This document shows positions 49,435 to 58,176 of a DNA stretch of 64,000 bases, in pieces (positions within the stretch are counted from its first letter, which is position 1; every line of letters begins with the position of its first letter). Source of the stretch: Bacteroidota bacterium (GTDB lineage Bacteria; Bacteroidota; Bacteroidia; Flavobacteriales_D; Sanyastnellaceae); NCBI GenBank assembly GCA_027621555.1, contig JAQCBJ010000006.1, positions 1-64,000 on the forward strand, read 5' to 3'. The position numbers were made by a program, and so were the translations under genes. Under the pieces are notes generated by a model, which worked only from the letters and a program-made list of their open reading frames with translations, was not told the DNA's origin and made no database searches.

Positions 49435-51960
49435 TCACTCCGCGTCCTTGATGCACCGAACCGAACACGCATCTTCCTCCAGAACGTTGTCGCCAAGGGC
49501 CCTTCGCCAAACGGTGACTTGGTTGGCCGCAAGGCTGCGCGAATAGGGTGGTGTCCAGATGTTGAAGTTGGTGTGAATCGTACGGTATGGGCCCGGTGGT
49601 GTTGTGATGCGTGCGCCTCCGGGCAATGCCTTGAAGCCAAATTCGTCCGAACCGCCACCGTCTATACCTGAACCCCCACCAGAATACCACCATATGTCAT
49701 TGTCATCCAGAGACTTTAATTTGTATCCTTCGTCTGTACCGCGCCATGTCCCGCCCTCCAATTGGGCTTGCTCATTGGACATTCCTGCAAATTGCTCGAG
49801 TGTTAAGAAGTCAATGTCGTTGGCCACATGCCAACCGTTGGGGCAAAGTTGCCAGCTCGATAGTGCGATGTAATTGTACAACGCACCAAATAGCGAGTAG
49901 TTCTCGCTTGCTTTTGCTTCAGTGACGTCACTTGATTCGTTGCCGTAGACGTATGCGTGTGGCAGCCCATCGTCTTCGCTTCCTAAATCTGCCGGACTGA
50001 CGGAGGGCAAATGCCGCGCATTCTCCGCAAACCAGCACTGCCCCCCAATCTGCACCGTTTCATAGTCGTATCCCTGATACCCTACGGGATCGCCGCATGA
50101 AAATTCCGCAACCTCTGGAATCTCGCCACACGCCAACCCAAACACCGACAGCACATTCATCAAGTCCGTCACCTCGACCAATCCATTTCCATTGGAATCG
50201 AAGTAACATGGATTCAGAATCGCAGCCTCACCAGGCTCATTGAGGTAAGCAGGAATGGCGACAACACAGGTTTGGGATTCAGCATCCCAAACCGTTCCTT
50301 CAGCACAGGCAACCGCACCGGCCTCACAATCTTCGCCCACCAAGGGATAGACACAATCCACGCTGCACACGTCGAGCATGCTGTAGTTGCAAGCGTTTTC
50401 GTCGTTGCAACCACTTGTCACTACTTCAATCCAAATGCTGTCCTGGCACAGTGAGATTCCATCCAACATGGTCGTCAATGTCACCCATTGGGATTCAGAA
50501 GGTGTCAGTTCCGTATTTGCGCCTTGATCCCCAGTGCTCCACGTTTTCTCTGGACCTCCGGGAACGCCTGACAACTCATAAAGCCAAAAATCCAAGCTGC
50601 CAGAATTGTCTCCGTAACAGCAGTCTTCCCATGATACCACGTGTGCGTTTCCATCTCCTTCAATGGTCCAGGCATAGGTTTTGTCCGACCCATTGCAAAA
50701 GGCGTTGTTGTCGTTGTTGTGGTAGTCGTTGTCTGGGCGTTGGAAATTGGCGGCGCCATCGTAAAGCCAACGAATATCCTCGGAAGCATCCTGGGTTCCG
50801 TTGCAATACACTTTGGTGCCGGTATCGATGTCCCAACGGTAACTCCATGCAGGATCATTGTGGCTCCAACCGTCCGCAAATCCATATCTGCCGTTGCTGA
50901 TTAATCGGTAGGTGTGTCCCGACTCAAGTACCGGGGTTGTCCGGGAATAGTAGCTGTTGACAGTCATGGTAAAGGCATCGAGCAAAATGGAATCCAATGC
51001 CGATGTTGTCCCCATTGCCGAAAGAGAAATGCTCTCTCCACTGCAAGTTGAAACGCTGTCTGTGTCAACACCGAAAGCAGCAATGAACGGGGCTTCAAAG
51101 CAACTCCCATCATCTTCCGTTGCCTCAGGATTGTAGTTGCATGCCGCGTCATCCGTGCAGCCCATGACAATCGCTGGGTTGGGACTCTCAAACAAGGCCA
51201 AAATTTCTTCATCCGTCAAGGCTCGATCCCAAATTCCAACTTCATCCACATCTCCAAAAAATTGGTGAGGGACAGAGTTGATTTGGGGATGGTAGGAACC
51301 GATCATCCAATTGCGTGAGGCCTGACCGTAGTAGTCGTTGGAGGGTGAGTACGAAGCTGTCATGTCTTGAACAACCATCCCGTTCAAAAAGATTCGAACC
51401 TCACTCGTCGAAGGATCAACCACCATGACGTAGTGATTCCAAGCAGACGTTGAGAACTCTTCGGCACTCACCGGCTCATCGTTTTCTGCGGGGCAGCGCC
51501 AATAGTATTTCAAGTGATGGCCTGGGCCGTTGCTGATGGCATGAACCACTTCCAATCGGATTTGCCGGTTGCCGGGACCGTAGTAGGCACTCACGACTTG
51601 TCCAACAGATTGACCGGATGATGGGATTGCCTCACCCTTGAACCAGCACGACAACGTCATTCCCGTGTTTGGTGTGCCAATCGTGGATGAAATCTCTCCC
51701 AATTCAATTCGATCTCCAAGCTCTTCAAAATGCATGGCACCATCTGCGTTGCCCCACCGATCGATTGTTGAAGTTGGTCCCAGTACGCTGCCATTTACGG
51801 TTTGCGACCCCAGATCTTCAGCGGTACCGTCCAAGGGATACCAAGCTACGAGGCCTTCCGAAGGAACGTACCCTGGAGCCTGAGCTCGGAAATGTGAAGT
51901 GGCAACAAATGTGAGGGCGAAAAGGAAGAGGATTTGAAATTTGGCTCGGGCTTTCATCAC
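49435..51960 (-). CDS. Secreted LamG / FISUMP-domain protein with CTD-repeat
   Basis: An 841-residue exported protein with a signal peptide to about residue 27. Residues about 35-260 form a LamG/concanavalin-like domain (GLVAWYPLDGTAEDLGS, DVDEVGIWDRALTDEE). Next comes a CTDDAACNYNPEATEDDGSC repeat, then a middle region with a second degenerate repeat (CNDENACNYS) and a dockerin-like loop (DSNGNGLVEVTDL). The C-terminal 190 residues are a FISUMP domain (YDYETVQIGGQCWFAEN ... CPNGWHVA ... SVRCIKD). The coding sequence is visibly more AT-rich than its neighbours. It probably binds carbohydrate at the surface. Confidence 0.85.
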   Translation of the reverse strand: MMKARAKFQILFLFALTFVATSHFRAQAPGYVPSEGLVAWYPLDGTAEDLGSQTVNGSVLGPTSTIDRWGNADGAMHFEELGDRIELGEISSTIGTPNTGMTLSCWFKGEAIPSSGQSVGQVVSAYYGPGNRQIRLEVVHAISNGPGHHLKYYWRCPAENDEPVSAEEFSTSAWNHYVMVVDPSTSEVRIFLNGMVVQDMTASYSPSNDYYGQASRNWMIGSYHPQINSVPHQFFGDVDEVGIWDRALTDEEILALFESPNPAIVMGCTDDAACNYNPEATEDDGSCFEAPFIAAFGVDTDSVSTCSGESISLSAMGTTSALDSILLDAFTMTVNSYYSRTTPVLESGHTYRLISNGRYGFADGWSHNDPAWSYRWDIDTGTKVYCNGTQDASEDIRWLYDGAANFQRPDNDYHNNDNNAFCNGSDKTYAWTIEGDGNAHVVSWEDCCYGDNSGSLDFWLYELSGVPGGPEKTWSTGDQGANTELTPSESQWVTLTTMLDGISLCQDSIWIEVVTSGCNDENACNYSMLDVCSVDCVYPLVGEDCEAGAVACAEGTVWDAESQTCVVAIPAYLNEPGEAAILNPCYFDSNGNGLVEVTDLMNVLSVFGLACGEIPEVAEFSCGDPVGYQGYDYETVQIGGQCWFAENARHLPSVSPADLGSEDDGLPHAYVYGNESSDVTEAKASENYSLFGALYNYIALSSWQLCPNGWHVANDIDFLTLEQFAGMSNEQAQLEGGTWRGTDEGYKLKSLDDNDIWWYSGGGSGIDGGGSDEFGFKALPGGARITTPPGPYRTIHTNFNIWTPPYSRSLAANQVTVWRRALGDNVLEEDACSVRCIKDAE

Positions 51961-51988
51961 AGCGGGTTTGGTTAAGACATAAGACCCT

Positions 51989-52020
51989 CAAAAATACCCG
52001 CTCGCCGCACCCCGCCCAAA
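51989..52020 (-). promoter_or_regulatory. Promoter of the FISUMP-protein gene
   Basis: Minus-strand TTTG (52017-52020), a 20-base spacer and the perfect box TATTTTTG (51989-51996), 28 bases before the ATG. It is one of the clearest full -33/-7 promoters in the window. Confidence 0.7.
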
Positions 52021-52100
52021 GAATTACAACGTTATCCCGGGATTATATCCCGCGCCGTTCGTGCGGTTCCCCCGAACCAACAATCCGGAGGCCCGCCCCG

Positions 52101-52108
52101 TACCTTTG
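52101..52108 (+). promoter_or_regulatory. -7 box four bases before the gene at 52113
   Basis: TACCTTTG is a perfect TAnnTTTG match, followed by GGAC and the ATG. A leaderless message is predicted. Confidence 0.6.
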
Positions 52109-52112
52109 GGAC

Positions 52113-54335
52113 ATGCTGCAGAACTTGAAACCGCGCGCGCGTGCCTTGATGGCCAGTGCCGCAACCCTGGCCGTCACCGCCCTCGCCACGACCGCCACCA
52201 CGGCGCAAACCCCGTGCGTGGATGGCTTCGCCGGCGACTACCCGTGCCAGAACGTCGACTTCCTGTCCTTCCTGGGTGTCGACGAAGTGGGGGGAGGGGA
52301 GATGAATGACATTTGGGGTTGGGTCGACCCGACCGACAGCACCGAATACGTCATCCTCGGCCGAACCGACGGCACCGCCTTCATCAACATCTCCGACCCG
52401 CTCAACCCGGTGCTCGTGGCTAACCTGCCCACGAACACGGTGAGCTCGCTTTGGCGCGACATCAAGGTCTACAACAACCACGCGTTCATCGTGTCGGAAG
52501 CCAACGGCCACGGCATGCAGGTGGTCGACCTGACGCAGCTCGGCGCCATCGCCAACCCGCCCCAGCAAATCGGTGCTGACGCCCTCTACACGGGCTGGGG
52601 GAACGCCCACAACATCGTCATCAACGAAAGCACGGGCCGCGCCTACGGCGTGGGCACGGGCACCTTCCAGGGCGGCCTTCACATCCTTGACATCACCGAC
52701 CCCCTCAACCCGACCTTGATTGGCGACTTCGGCGGGGACGGCTACACCCACGACGCCCAGGTCGTCTCGTACAACGGCCCGGACAGCACCTTCCAAGGGA
52801 AGGAAATCGCGTTCTGCTGCAACGAAAACACGGTCACCATCGTGGACGTGACGGACGCCGCCGACGCCACCCTGATCAGCTCCACCGGATACGCCGGTTC
52901 GAACTACACCCACCAGGGCTGGCTCACCGAGGATCATCGCTTTTTCCTCAGCAACGACGAGCTCGACGAGCAGAACCTCGGGGTGAACACGACGACGTTC
53001 ATTTGGGATGTGTCGGACCTCAGCGCCCCGGTGCTCGTCGGCACCTTCGTCAGCACTTCGTCGGCCATCGACCACAACCTCTACATACGCGACTCGCTCG
53101 TGTACCAGTCGAACTACCGCGCGGGGTTGCGCATCCTAAACGCGGCCGACATCGAGAGCGGACAGCTCGAAGAAATCGGCTACTTCGACGTTTACCCGTC
53201 AAGCGACGCAGCGCAGTTCAACGGCTCGTGGTCCAACTACCCGTACTTCCCTTCCGGCGTCATCGCCGTGTCGCACATCGAAGAGGGCGTCTTCTTCCTG
53301 AAGATGTCGGACGTGCTGGTCGACTACGGCTGCACCGACGCGGAAGCGTGCAACTACGATCCCGACGCGACGCAGGACGACGGTTCTTGCCTCGCGTTCA
53401 ACGTCTGCGGCGAGTGCGAAGGGGAGGAGCTGTTCTGCGTGGGCTGCACGGACGAGGCGTCCTGCAACTACTCGGACGTGGCGACCATTGACGACGGGTC
53501 GTGCTTCGAGATTGACGCCCCCGCTCCCCAGTCCGCCGTCCAAACCCTCGACCCCGTGACCTTCACGGCCGAGCCCAACTCGTACTGGTACGCCACGGAC
53601 GATGCGGTCGATGCCCTCACGGTCGCCGAGTCGTACACCTTCCCGCTGTTGCTGGAGTCGGACTCGTCGGTCTGGGTGGCGCACTCCAACGCGGAGTTCA
53701 ACGCGACGGGAGGCAAGGCTGCGCCTGACTTTGGCGCTGGCCAATTCCACCCCAACAACGCGTTCTGGATGCTCTTTGACGTCTACCAAGACGTCCTGTT
53801 CGAGTCGGTGGAGGTCTACTCGGAGGACGGCGGCAACCACACCGTCGAGATCCTCGACGCGGCCGGCGCCCTCGTGGCGTCCGTCTCCCAATCCCTCATC
53901 GCAGGCCAAAACGTCTTCACCCTCAACGTGGAACTTCCCGCCGGTGAAGGCTACCAAATCCGCTCCGGCACCAACTCGCCCAACCTCTGGCGCGACGACA
54001 ACAACGCGTCGGTGACGTTCCCGTACAACGTGGGTTCGTTGGCGAGCATCACAGGCACGACCATCCAAGGCCAAAACCAGTTCACTTACTACTATTTCTA
54101 CTACAACTGGACCATGTCCTCTTCCAACCCGTGCCTGTCGGACCGGGTGGAGTTCACGGTCACTGTGGAGGAAGTCAACGGCTTGAGCGAGATCACCCCG
54201 ACCACGACCCCTCGCCACCTCGTCAAGACGGTGGACCTCACCGGTCGCGAAGTCGCCAACCCCTCGAACCAACTCATTTTCCTCGTCTATTCAGACGGCT
54301 CCGTCGAGAAGCGATTCGTCGCGCCCCAGCGCTGA
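52113..54335 (+). CDS. Choice-of-anchor B family secreted protein with CTD-repeats
   Basis: A 740-residue exported protein (signal peptide ending TTAQT). Residues about 35-400 form a beta-propeller-like region with LVIP-type repeats (FINISDPLNPVLVANL, LDITDPLNPTLIGDFG), as in the choice-of-anchor B family. Two repeats follow (CTDAEACNYDPDATQDDGSC and CTDEASCNYSDVATIDDGSC). The last 50 residues (VKTVDLTGREV, LIFLVYSDGSVEKRFV) look like a type IX sorting end. It probably sits at the cell surface. The ligand is unknown. A strong terminator follows. Confidence 0.85.
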   Translation: MLQNLKPRARALMASAATLAVTALATTATTAQTPCVDGFAGDYPCQNVDFLSFLGVDEVGGGEMNDIWGWVDPTDSTEYVILGRTDGTAFINISDPLNPVLVANLPTNTVSSLWRDIKVYNNHAFIVSEANGHGMQVVDLTQLGAIANPPQQIGADALYTGWGNAHNIVINESTGRAYGVGTGTFQGGLHILDITDPLNPTLIGDFGGDGYTHDAQVVSYNGPDSTFQGKEIAFCCNENTVTIVDVTDAADATLISSTGYAGSNYTHQGWLTEDHRFFLSNDELDEQNLGVNTTTFIWDVSDLSAPVLVGTFVSTSSAIDHNLYIRDSLVYQSNYRAGLRILNAADIESGQLEEIGYFDVYPSSDAAQFNGSWSNYPYFPSGVIAVSHIEEGVFFLKMSDVLVDYGCTDAEACNYDPDATQDDGSCLAFNVCGECEGEELFCVGCTDEASCNYSDVATIDDGSCFEIDAPAPQSAVQTLDPVTFTAEPNSYWYATDDAVDALTVAESYTFPLLLESDSSVWVAHSNAEFNATGGKAAPDFGAGQFHPNNAFWMLFDVYQDVLFESVEVYSEDGGNHTVEILDAAGALVASVSQSLIAGQNVFTLNVELPAGEGYQIRSGTNSPNLWRDDNNASVTFPYNVGSLASITGTTIQGQNQFTYYYFYYNWTMSSSNPCLSDRVEFTVTVEEVNGLSEITPTTTPRHLVKTVDLTGREVANPSNQLIFLVYSDGSVEKRFVAPQR

Positions 54336-54372
54336 CCTCGCCCTCGCCCTCATCGTTCGCCACTCCGCGAAC

Positions 54373-54408
54373 GCAAAAGAGCCCGCACTGCGGGCTCTTT
54401 TGCATTTC
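54373..54408 (+). terminator. Intrinsic terminator
   Basis: A perfect 14-base stem GCAAAAGAGCCCGC with the loop ACT, ending the transcript of the choice-of-anchor protein. Confidence 0.88.
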
Positions 54409-54485
54409 GATTTCCCCCCATCAACCCCACCGCCACCCCCGCGCAACCTGCGCCATGTCACTTTACGCGAACCGACCCGTTGAAA

Positions 54486-54501
54486 TGTGATGCAGGTCAC
54501 A
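54486..54501 (+). promoter_or_regulatory. CRP/FNR-type operator TGTGA-N6-TCACA
   Basis: A perfect palindrome TGTGATGCAGGTCACA, preceded by AAA. It matches the CRP-family consensus and lies 57 bases before the FIST-gene ATG, an activator-like position. The regulator itself is not in the window. Confidence 0.6.
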
Positions 54502-54557
54502 ATCGAAGCACTACGCTCGCACGACATTGACGTTCTGATCCTCACAACACTTTCCCC

Positions 54558-55742
54558 ATGCTTCAATTTTCTTCCTACAGCACCCGATTGGTGAACACGC
54601 GTCGTGGCGTCCTGGAGTGCCTCGAATCGGCCCTCGGCGACGACCTCGACAGCGCCAGCTTGTTGATTTGGCACGCCTCCATCGGGCACGATTTCCAAGA
54701 CTTGGTCGATGCGTCACGCGAACATGCACCCAACTCCCGGGTGGTGGCCACGTCGTGCTGCGGCGTCGTCGGATGCGAAGGGGTGAGCGAGTCCATGAAA
54801 GACATCGCGCTCATGGCGGTGAAGGGAGATGAATTTGCCGTGGCGTCGTGCGACGGGTTCTTTGGCCACAATGCGTACGAGAAATCGATCCAGTTGGCGC
54901 GCGACCTCAAGGCGCAGCAGCCCGGTGTGAACATGGTGTACTTCTTGGGGTCGGGCATCGACACGGCCAACGACCAAGCGATTCGGGCCTTTGAAGAGGT
55001 TCTCGGCAAGGACGTGACCATCTTTGGCGCGACGTCTTCCGACAACATGAAGGGGCTCGTGAACTACCAGGCCGTGGACGGCAAGGTGACGGAGCACGGC
55101 GCATACGCCGTGGGGTTCGCGGATCCGACGCTCAAGGTGGAAACGCAGGCCACGCACGGTTTCGTGGCCGTGGGCGAGCCCCTCGTCGTGACCAAATCCA
55201 CGGGCGAAGTCATCCACGAATTCAACGGCAAGCCCGCGTGGGAAGAGTACACGCGGCGACTGGGTTTGGACGAGTCGGCCGAATGCGGCGACACCATCCC
55301 CATCGGAGCGCTTGGCGAAAAATTGTCGCCTGAACTCGCCGAGGAATACGGCAACGACCACATCCTCCGCGTGGTGACCAAGCACAACGGAAACGCCATG
55401 CACTACGCGACGCAGGTGGCGGAAGGCACCGAGCTGTGGCTGACGACCCGCGACGAACCGCTCATCTTCAGCGAGATGGACCGCATCGTCGAGGAGATCA
55501 AGGGCCGTATGGGCGGCAAGGAGGCCGTCGCGGTCTTCCACGCCGACTGCCTCGCGCGCGGTCGGTTCTTGTTCAACCGCATCATCAAGGAAGAGCTCGT
55601 GGGCAAGATGCAGTTCCCGTTTTACGTGGACGGTGCGTGCCCACCGTGGTTGGGGATGTACGGGTTTGGGGAATTTGCTCGCCTCGGTGGGGAAAACGAA
55701 TACCACAACTACACGACGGCGTTGTACGTGATTTACCGTTGA
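54558..55742 (+). CDS. FIST-domain sensor protein (NosP-like candidate)
   Basis: A 394-residue cytosolic protein with FIST N-terminal (about 20-220) and FIST_C (about 225-375) regions. Typical phrases are ATSCCGVVGCEGVSESMKDI, TIFGATSSDNM and the FIST_C end AVAVFHADCLARGRFLF. FIST proteins are small-molecule sensors. One subclass, NosP, is a heme protein that senses nitric oxide and is encoded beside its histidine kinase. The histidine-kinase gene follows here after 25 bases. Heme binding cannot be judged by eye. A CRP/FNR-type site lies upstream. Confidence 0.85.
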   Translation: MLQFSSYSTRLVNTRRGVLECLESALGDDLDSASLLIWHASIGHDFQDLVDASREHAPNSRVVATSCCGVVGCEGVSESMKDIALMAVKGDEFAVASCDGFFGHNAYEKSIQLARDLKAQQPGVNMVYFLGSGIDTANDQAIRAFEEVLGKDVTIFGATSSDNMKGLVNYQAVDGKVTEHGAYAVGFADPTLKVETQATHGFVAVGEPLVVTKSTGEVIHEFNGKPAWEEYTRRLGLDESAECGDTIPIGALGEKLSPELAEEYGNDHILRVVTKHNGNAMHYATQVAEGTELWLTTRDEPLIFSEMDRIVEEIKGRMGGKEAVAVFHADCLARGRFLFNRIIKEELVGKMQFPFYVDGACPPWLGMYGFGEFARLGGENEYHNYTTALYVIYR

Positions 55743-55753
55743 ACGAGGAGCGA

Positions 55754-55761
55754 TAGATTTG
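55754..55761 (+). promoter_or_regulatory. Possible internal promoter box before the histidine kinase
   Basis: TAGATTTG is a perfect TAnnTTTG match, six bases before a GTG start codon at 55768. It may allow kinase expression independent of the FIST gene. Confidence 0.45.
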
Positions 55762-55767
55762 GTGTTC

Positions 55768-57432
55768 GTGCCCCAAAACCTCAGCAACGAAGAGCTGCTT
55801 CAGGCCTACCTCGACCTGCAAGCGCGCGTGACCCAGTTCTCATCGATAGAGCAGGAGCTGATCAACATGCGCGACACCCTCGACCAGGAGCTCGAGGTGT
55901 ACAAGCGCATGAACGACTTTCACGCGGAGGCGTTGGAGGTGGGCGACGTGCCAGAGCTGCTGACGTTGACGGCGGAGTACGTGGTCGACTTGTTCGAATG
56001 CGAGATGGGTTACGCTCGGGTGTCGGACGTGCAATCCAACACCCTGGTGGCAGACCACCTCGAGGGCGGGCAACGCAACCTTGCCGACCGCCATGTTAGC
56101 GGGTTTCGGGCGGTGCGGGCGGGGACAGACGGAGCCACGCCCTTCGCATGGCACGAGGCCGCCGAACGCCGTCAGCCCCAGTCCTCGCTGACCCTGACTG
56201 TGGTGGCCGCCGTTTCCGAAGTCCGAGCCGGGACCTACACGCCGTTCTCGGCGAAGAAGGCGGCCTTGTTCCGTCTGTTTGTCGAGTCGTGCGCCCCTTA
56301 CGTGGAGAACATCCACGCCACTGCCCAAATCCAGCATCAGCTCGAGACCATTCGCAAGTCTGAACTCGAGCAACGCCGGCTGTCGCTCATCGCCACCACC
56401 ACGCACAGCGGGGTGATCATTGCCGACCCGCACGGCCACATCCAGTGGGTCAACGACGCGTTCACCGCCAACACCGGTTACGCCCTCGACGACGTGCTTG
56501 GCTTGAAACCCAAGGACTTCCTGCAGGCCCCAGGGTTGAACGACGTGGAAACCCTGCGCAACCTTTCCCGCGCCCTGGCGGCCCATGAAAACGTCAGCGT
56601 GGACCTCAAGAACCTGCGGAAAAATGGGGAGCCGTTCTACATCCGCCTCAACGTGACGCCGGTGTTTGACCCGGAGCAGCGTTTGGTCAATTTCATTGGC
56701 ATCCAGCAGGACATCACGGAGGGGAAGGTGAACCAGGAGCAGCTTCAAGCCCAAAACGAGGAACTCACCAAAATCAACCAGGAACTCGACCAATTCGTCT
56801 ACAGCATTTCCCACGATTTGCGCGCCCCGCTGCTGTCCATCCAAGGGCTGCTCGACCTCATCGACCTCGACGCCGGGCAAGAGGGAAACGCCGTGTACCT
56901 CAAGATGATCGCCGAAAGCGTCAGCCGGTTGGACCACACGATTTTGGAGATTTTGAATTACTCCAGGAACGCGCGCCTCGACGTGCATCCCGTGGAATTC
57001 AACTTCCGCACCTACGTGAACGATTTGGTGGCGGACCTCAGCAACCTGCGTCCCGACATCGCCGTGCGGGTGGACTGGACGGGCGAGGAAGTGGTTCGCC
57101 TCGACGAGGTTCGGGTGGGCGTGCTTTTGAAAAACATCGTGTCCAACGCGCTGAAGTACAGCAAGCAAGGCCAGGAGGGAGGCGAGGTGGTCCTCGCCGT
57201 GCAGGTGGAACAGGACAGGTGTTCCGTGCGGGTCTCGGACAACGGCATGGGCATCGGGCAGGAGCACCTCGACAAGGTGTTTGACATGTTCTACCGGGCG
57301 ACGCAGCGAGGCGCGGGAACGGGTTTGGGCTTGTACATCTGCAAGGAAATCGTGGACAAATTGAACGGCACACTCTCCCTCCACTCTACCTTGGGAGAAG
57401 GAACCGTGGTCGAATTCACCTTGCCCCAATGA
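55768..57432 (+). CDS. Cytosolic PAS histidine kinase
   Basis: A 554-residue protein with no membrane segment. In order it has a coiled coil (about 10-45), a GAF-like region (about 50-190), a PAS domain (about 215-320, IIADPHGHIQWVNDAF ... IGIQQDITE), a HisKA box SISHDLRAPL (His349) and an ATPase domain with NIVSNALKYS, SDNGMGIG and GTGLGLYICKE. The likely partner input is the FIST protein just upstream, and the receivers downstream are likely outputs. The start is uncertain: TTG 55759, GTG 55762 or GTG 55768. I prefer GTG 55768 because it lies just after the promoter box. Confidence 0.9.
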   Translation: MPQNLSNEELLQAYLDLQARVTQFSSIEQELINMRDTLDQELEVYKRMNDFHAEALEVGDVPELLTLTAEYVVDLFECEMGYARVSDVQSNTLVADHLEGGQRNLADRHVSGFRAVRAGTDGATPFAWHEAAERRQPQSSLTLTVVAAVSEVRAGTYTPFSAKKAALFRLFVESCAPYVENIHATAQIQHQLETIRKSELEQRRLSLIATTTHSGVIIADPHGHIQWVNDAFTANTGYALDDVLGLKPKDFLQAPGLNDVETLRNLSRALAAHENVSVDLKNLRKNGEPFYIRLNVTPVFDPEQRLVNFIGIQQDITEGKVNQEQLQAQNEELTKINQELDQFVYSISHDLRAPLLSIQGLLDLIDLDAGQEGNAVYLKMIAESVSRLDHTILEILNYSRNARLDVHPVEFNFRTYVNDLVADLSNLRPDIAVRVDWTGEEVVRLDEVRVGVLLKNIVSNALKYSKQGQEGGEVVLAVQVEQDRCSVRVSDNGMGIGQEHLDKVFDMFYRATQRGAGTGLGLYICKEIVDKLNGTLSLHSTLGEGTVVEFTLPQ

Positions 57433-57830
57433 GTGCGATGCCGAACTATTTGCTCATCGACGACGACGACATCATCCAGTTCGTCCACAAGAACATTCTC
57501 GCGAAGGCGCATCCCAACGCGCACGTGACGGCCGTGTTCTCCGGGGCGGAAGCGTTGGCTTTCTTGGTGGATTGTGGGGACGAAGAATGGCCGCAGATGG
57601 TGTTCCTCGACATCAACATGCCCATGCAGAGCGGGTTTGAATTCCTCGACGGTCTCAAAGAGGCGCACCCTGATCTTCACGCCAAATTGGTGACGCAAAG
57701 CCGGCTGTTTTTGCTCACGTCTTCCGTCAATCCGAGGGACGTCGCCGAGGCTGAGGCCCACGGCGAAATTGAAAGGTTGCTTTCCAAACCGTTGACGGTC
57801 CAGACCGTGGAAGACCTTGAAAAAGGTTGA
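57429..57830 (+). CDS. Single-domain response regulator 1
   Basis: A 133-residue receiver domain only. The acidic pocket DDDD (11-14), phosphorylation site FLDINMP (Asp61), switch residue Thr97 and Lys120 are all present. It overlaps the kinase stop by four bases, so it is the direct phosphotransfer partner. It is a Rcp1-like stand-alone receiver, often found with PAS/GAF kinases. No output domain is present. Confidence 0.92.
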   Translation: MSAMPNYLLIDDDDIIQFVHKNILAKAHPNAHVTAVFSGAEALAFLVDCGDEEWPQMVFLDINMPMQSGFEFLDGLKEAHPDLHAKLVTQSRLFLLTSSVNPRDVAEAEAHGEIERLLSKPLTVQTVEDLEKG

Positions 57831-57862
57831 CTCGGGAGTGGAATCCGAGCTATCTTCAGTCC

Positions 57863-58159
57863 ATGCAACTTCCCGACGTCGTCAAAGGCATGTGCCAAAT
57901 CGCGGAACTCGATTTGAAAGAGGTTCCCATGATTCGTTTCCGAAAGGGGACGGGGAAACAGGACATCTATGTCGAGCTCCGTTCGAAGAAGAAGAAAGTC
58001 CGTGCCTACTACAACGCCGAGAAGGGGGTCATCAACGAGATCGACATCCGCGAAGCGCATGAACGCACGGATTCCAGTCGGCTCCTCGACGTGGCGAATC
58101 AATTGGCGAAAGAGAAGTCCTCCATGGACGCGTTCCGCCTTGGATTGATGGACGATTAA
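57863..58159 (+). CDS. Small unknown protein between two receivers
   Basis: A 98-residue basic protein (VKGMCQIAELDLKEVPMIRF, RSKKKKVRAYYNAEKGVINE) with no domain I recognise. The ATG at 57863 is used; a TTG at 57827 overlapping the preceding stop would add 12 residues. It is part of the FIST-kinase-receiver run and may be an adaptor, but nothing in the sequence says what it binds. Confidence 0.6.
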   Translation: MQLPDVVKGMCQIAELDLKEVPMIRFRKGTGKQDIYVELRSKKKKVRAYYNAEKGVINEIDIREAHERTDSSRLLDVANQLAKEKSSMDAFRLGLMDD

Positions 58160-58176
58160 TCGAGACGAAGAATCAC

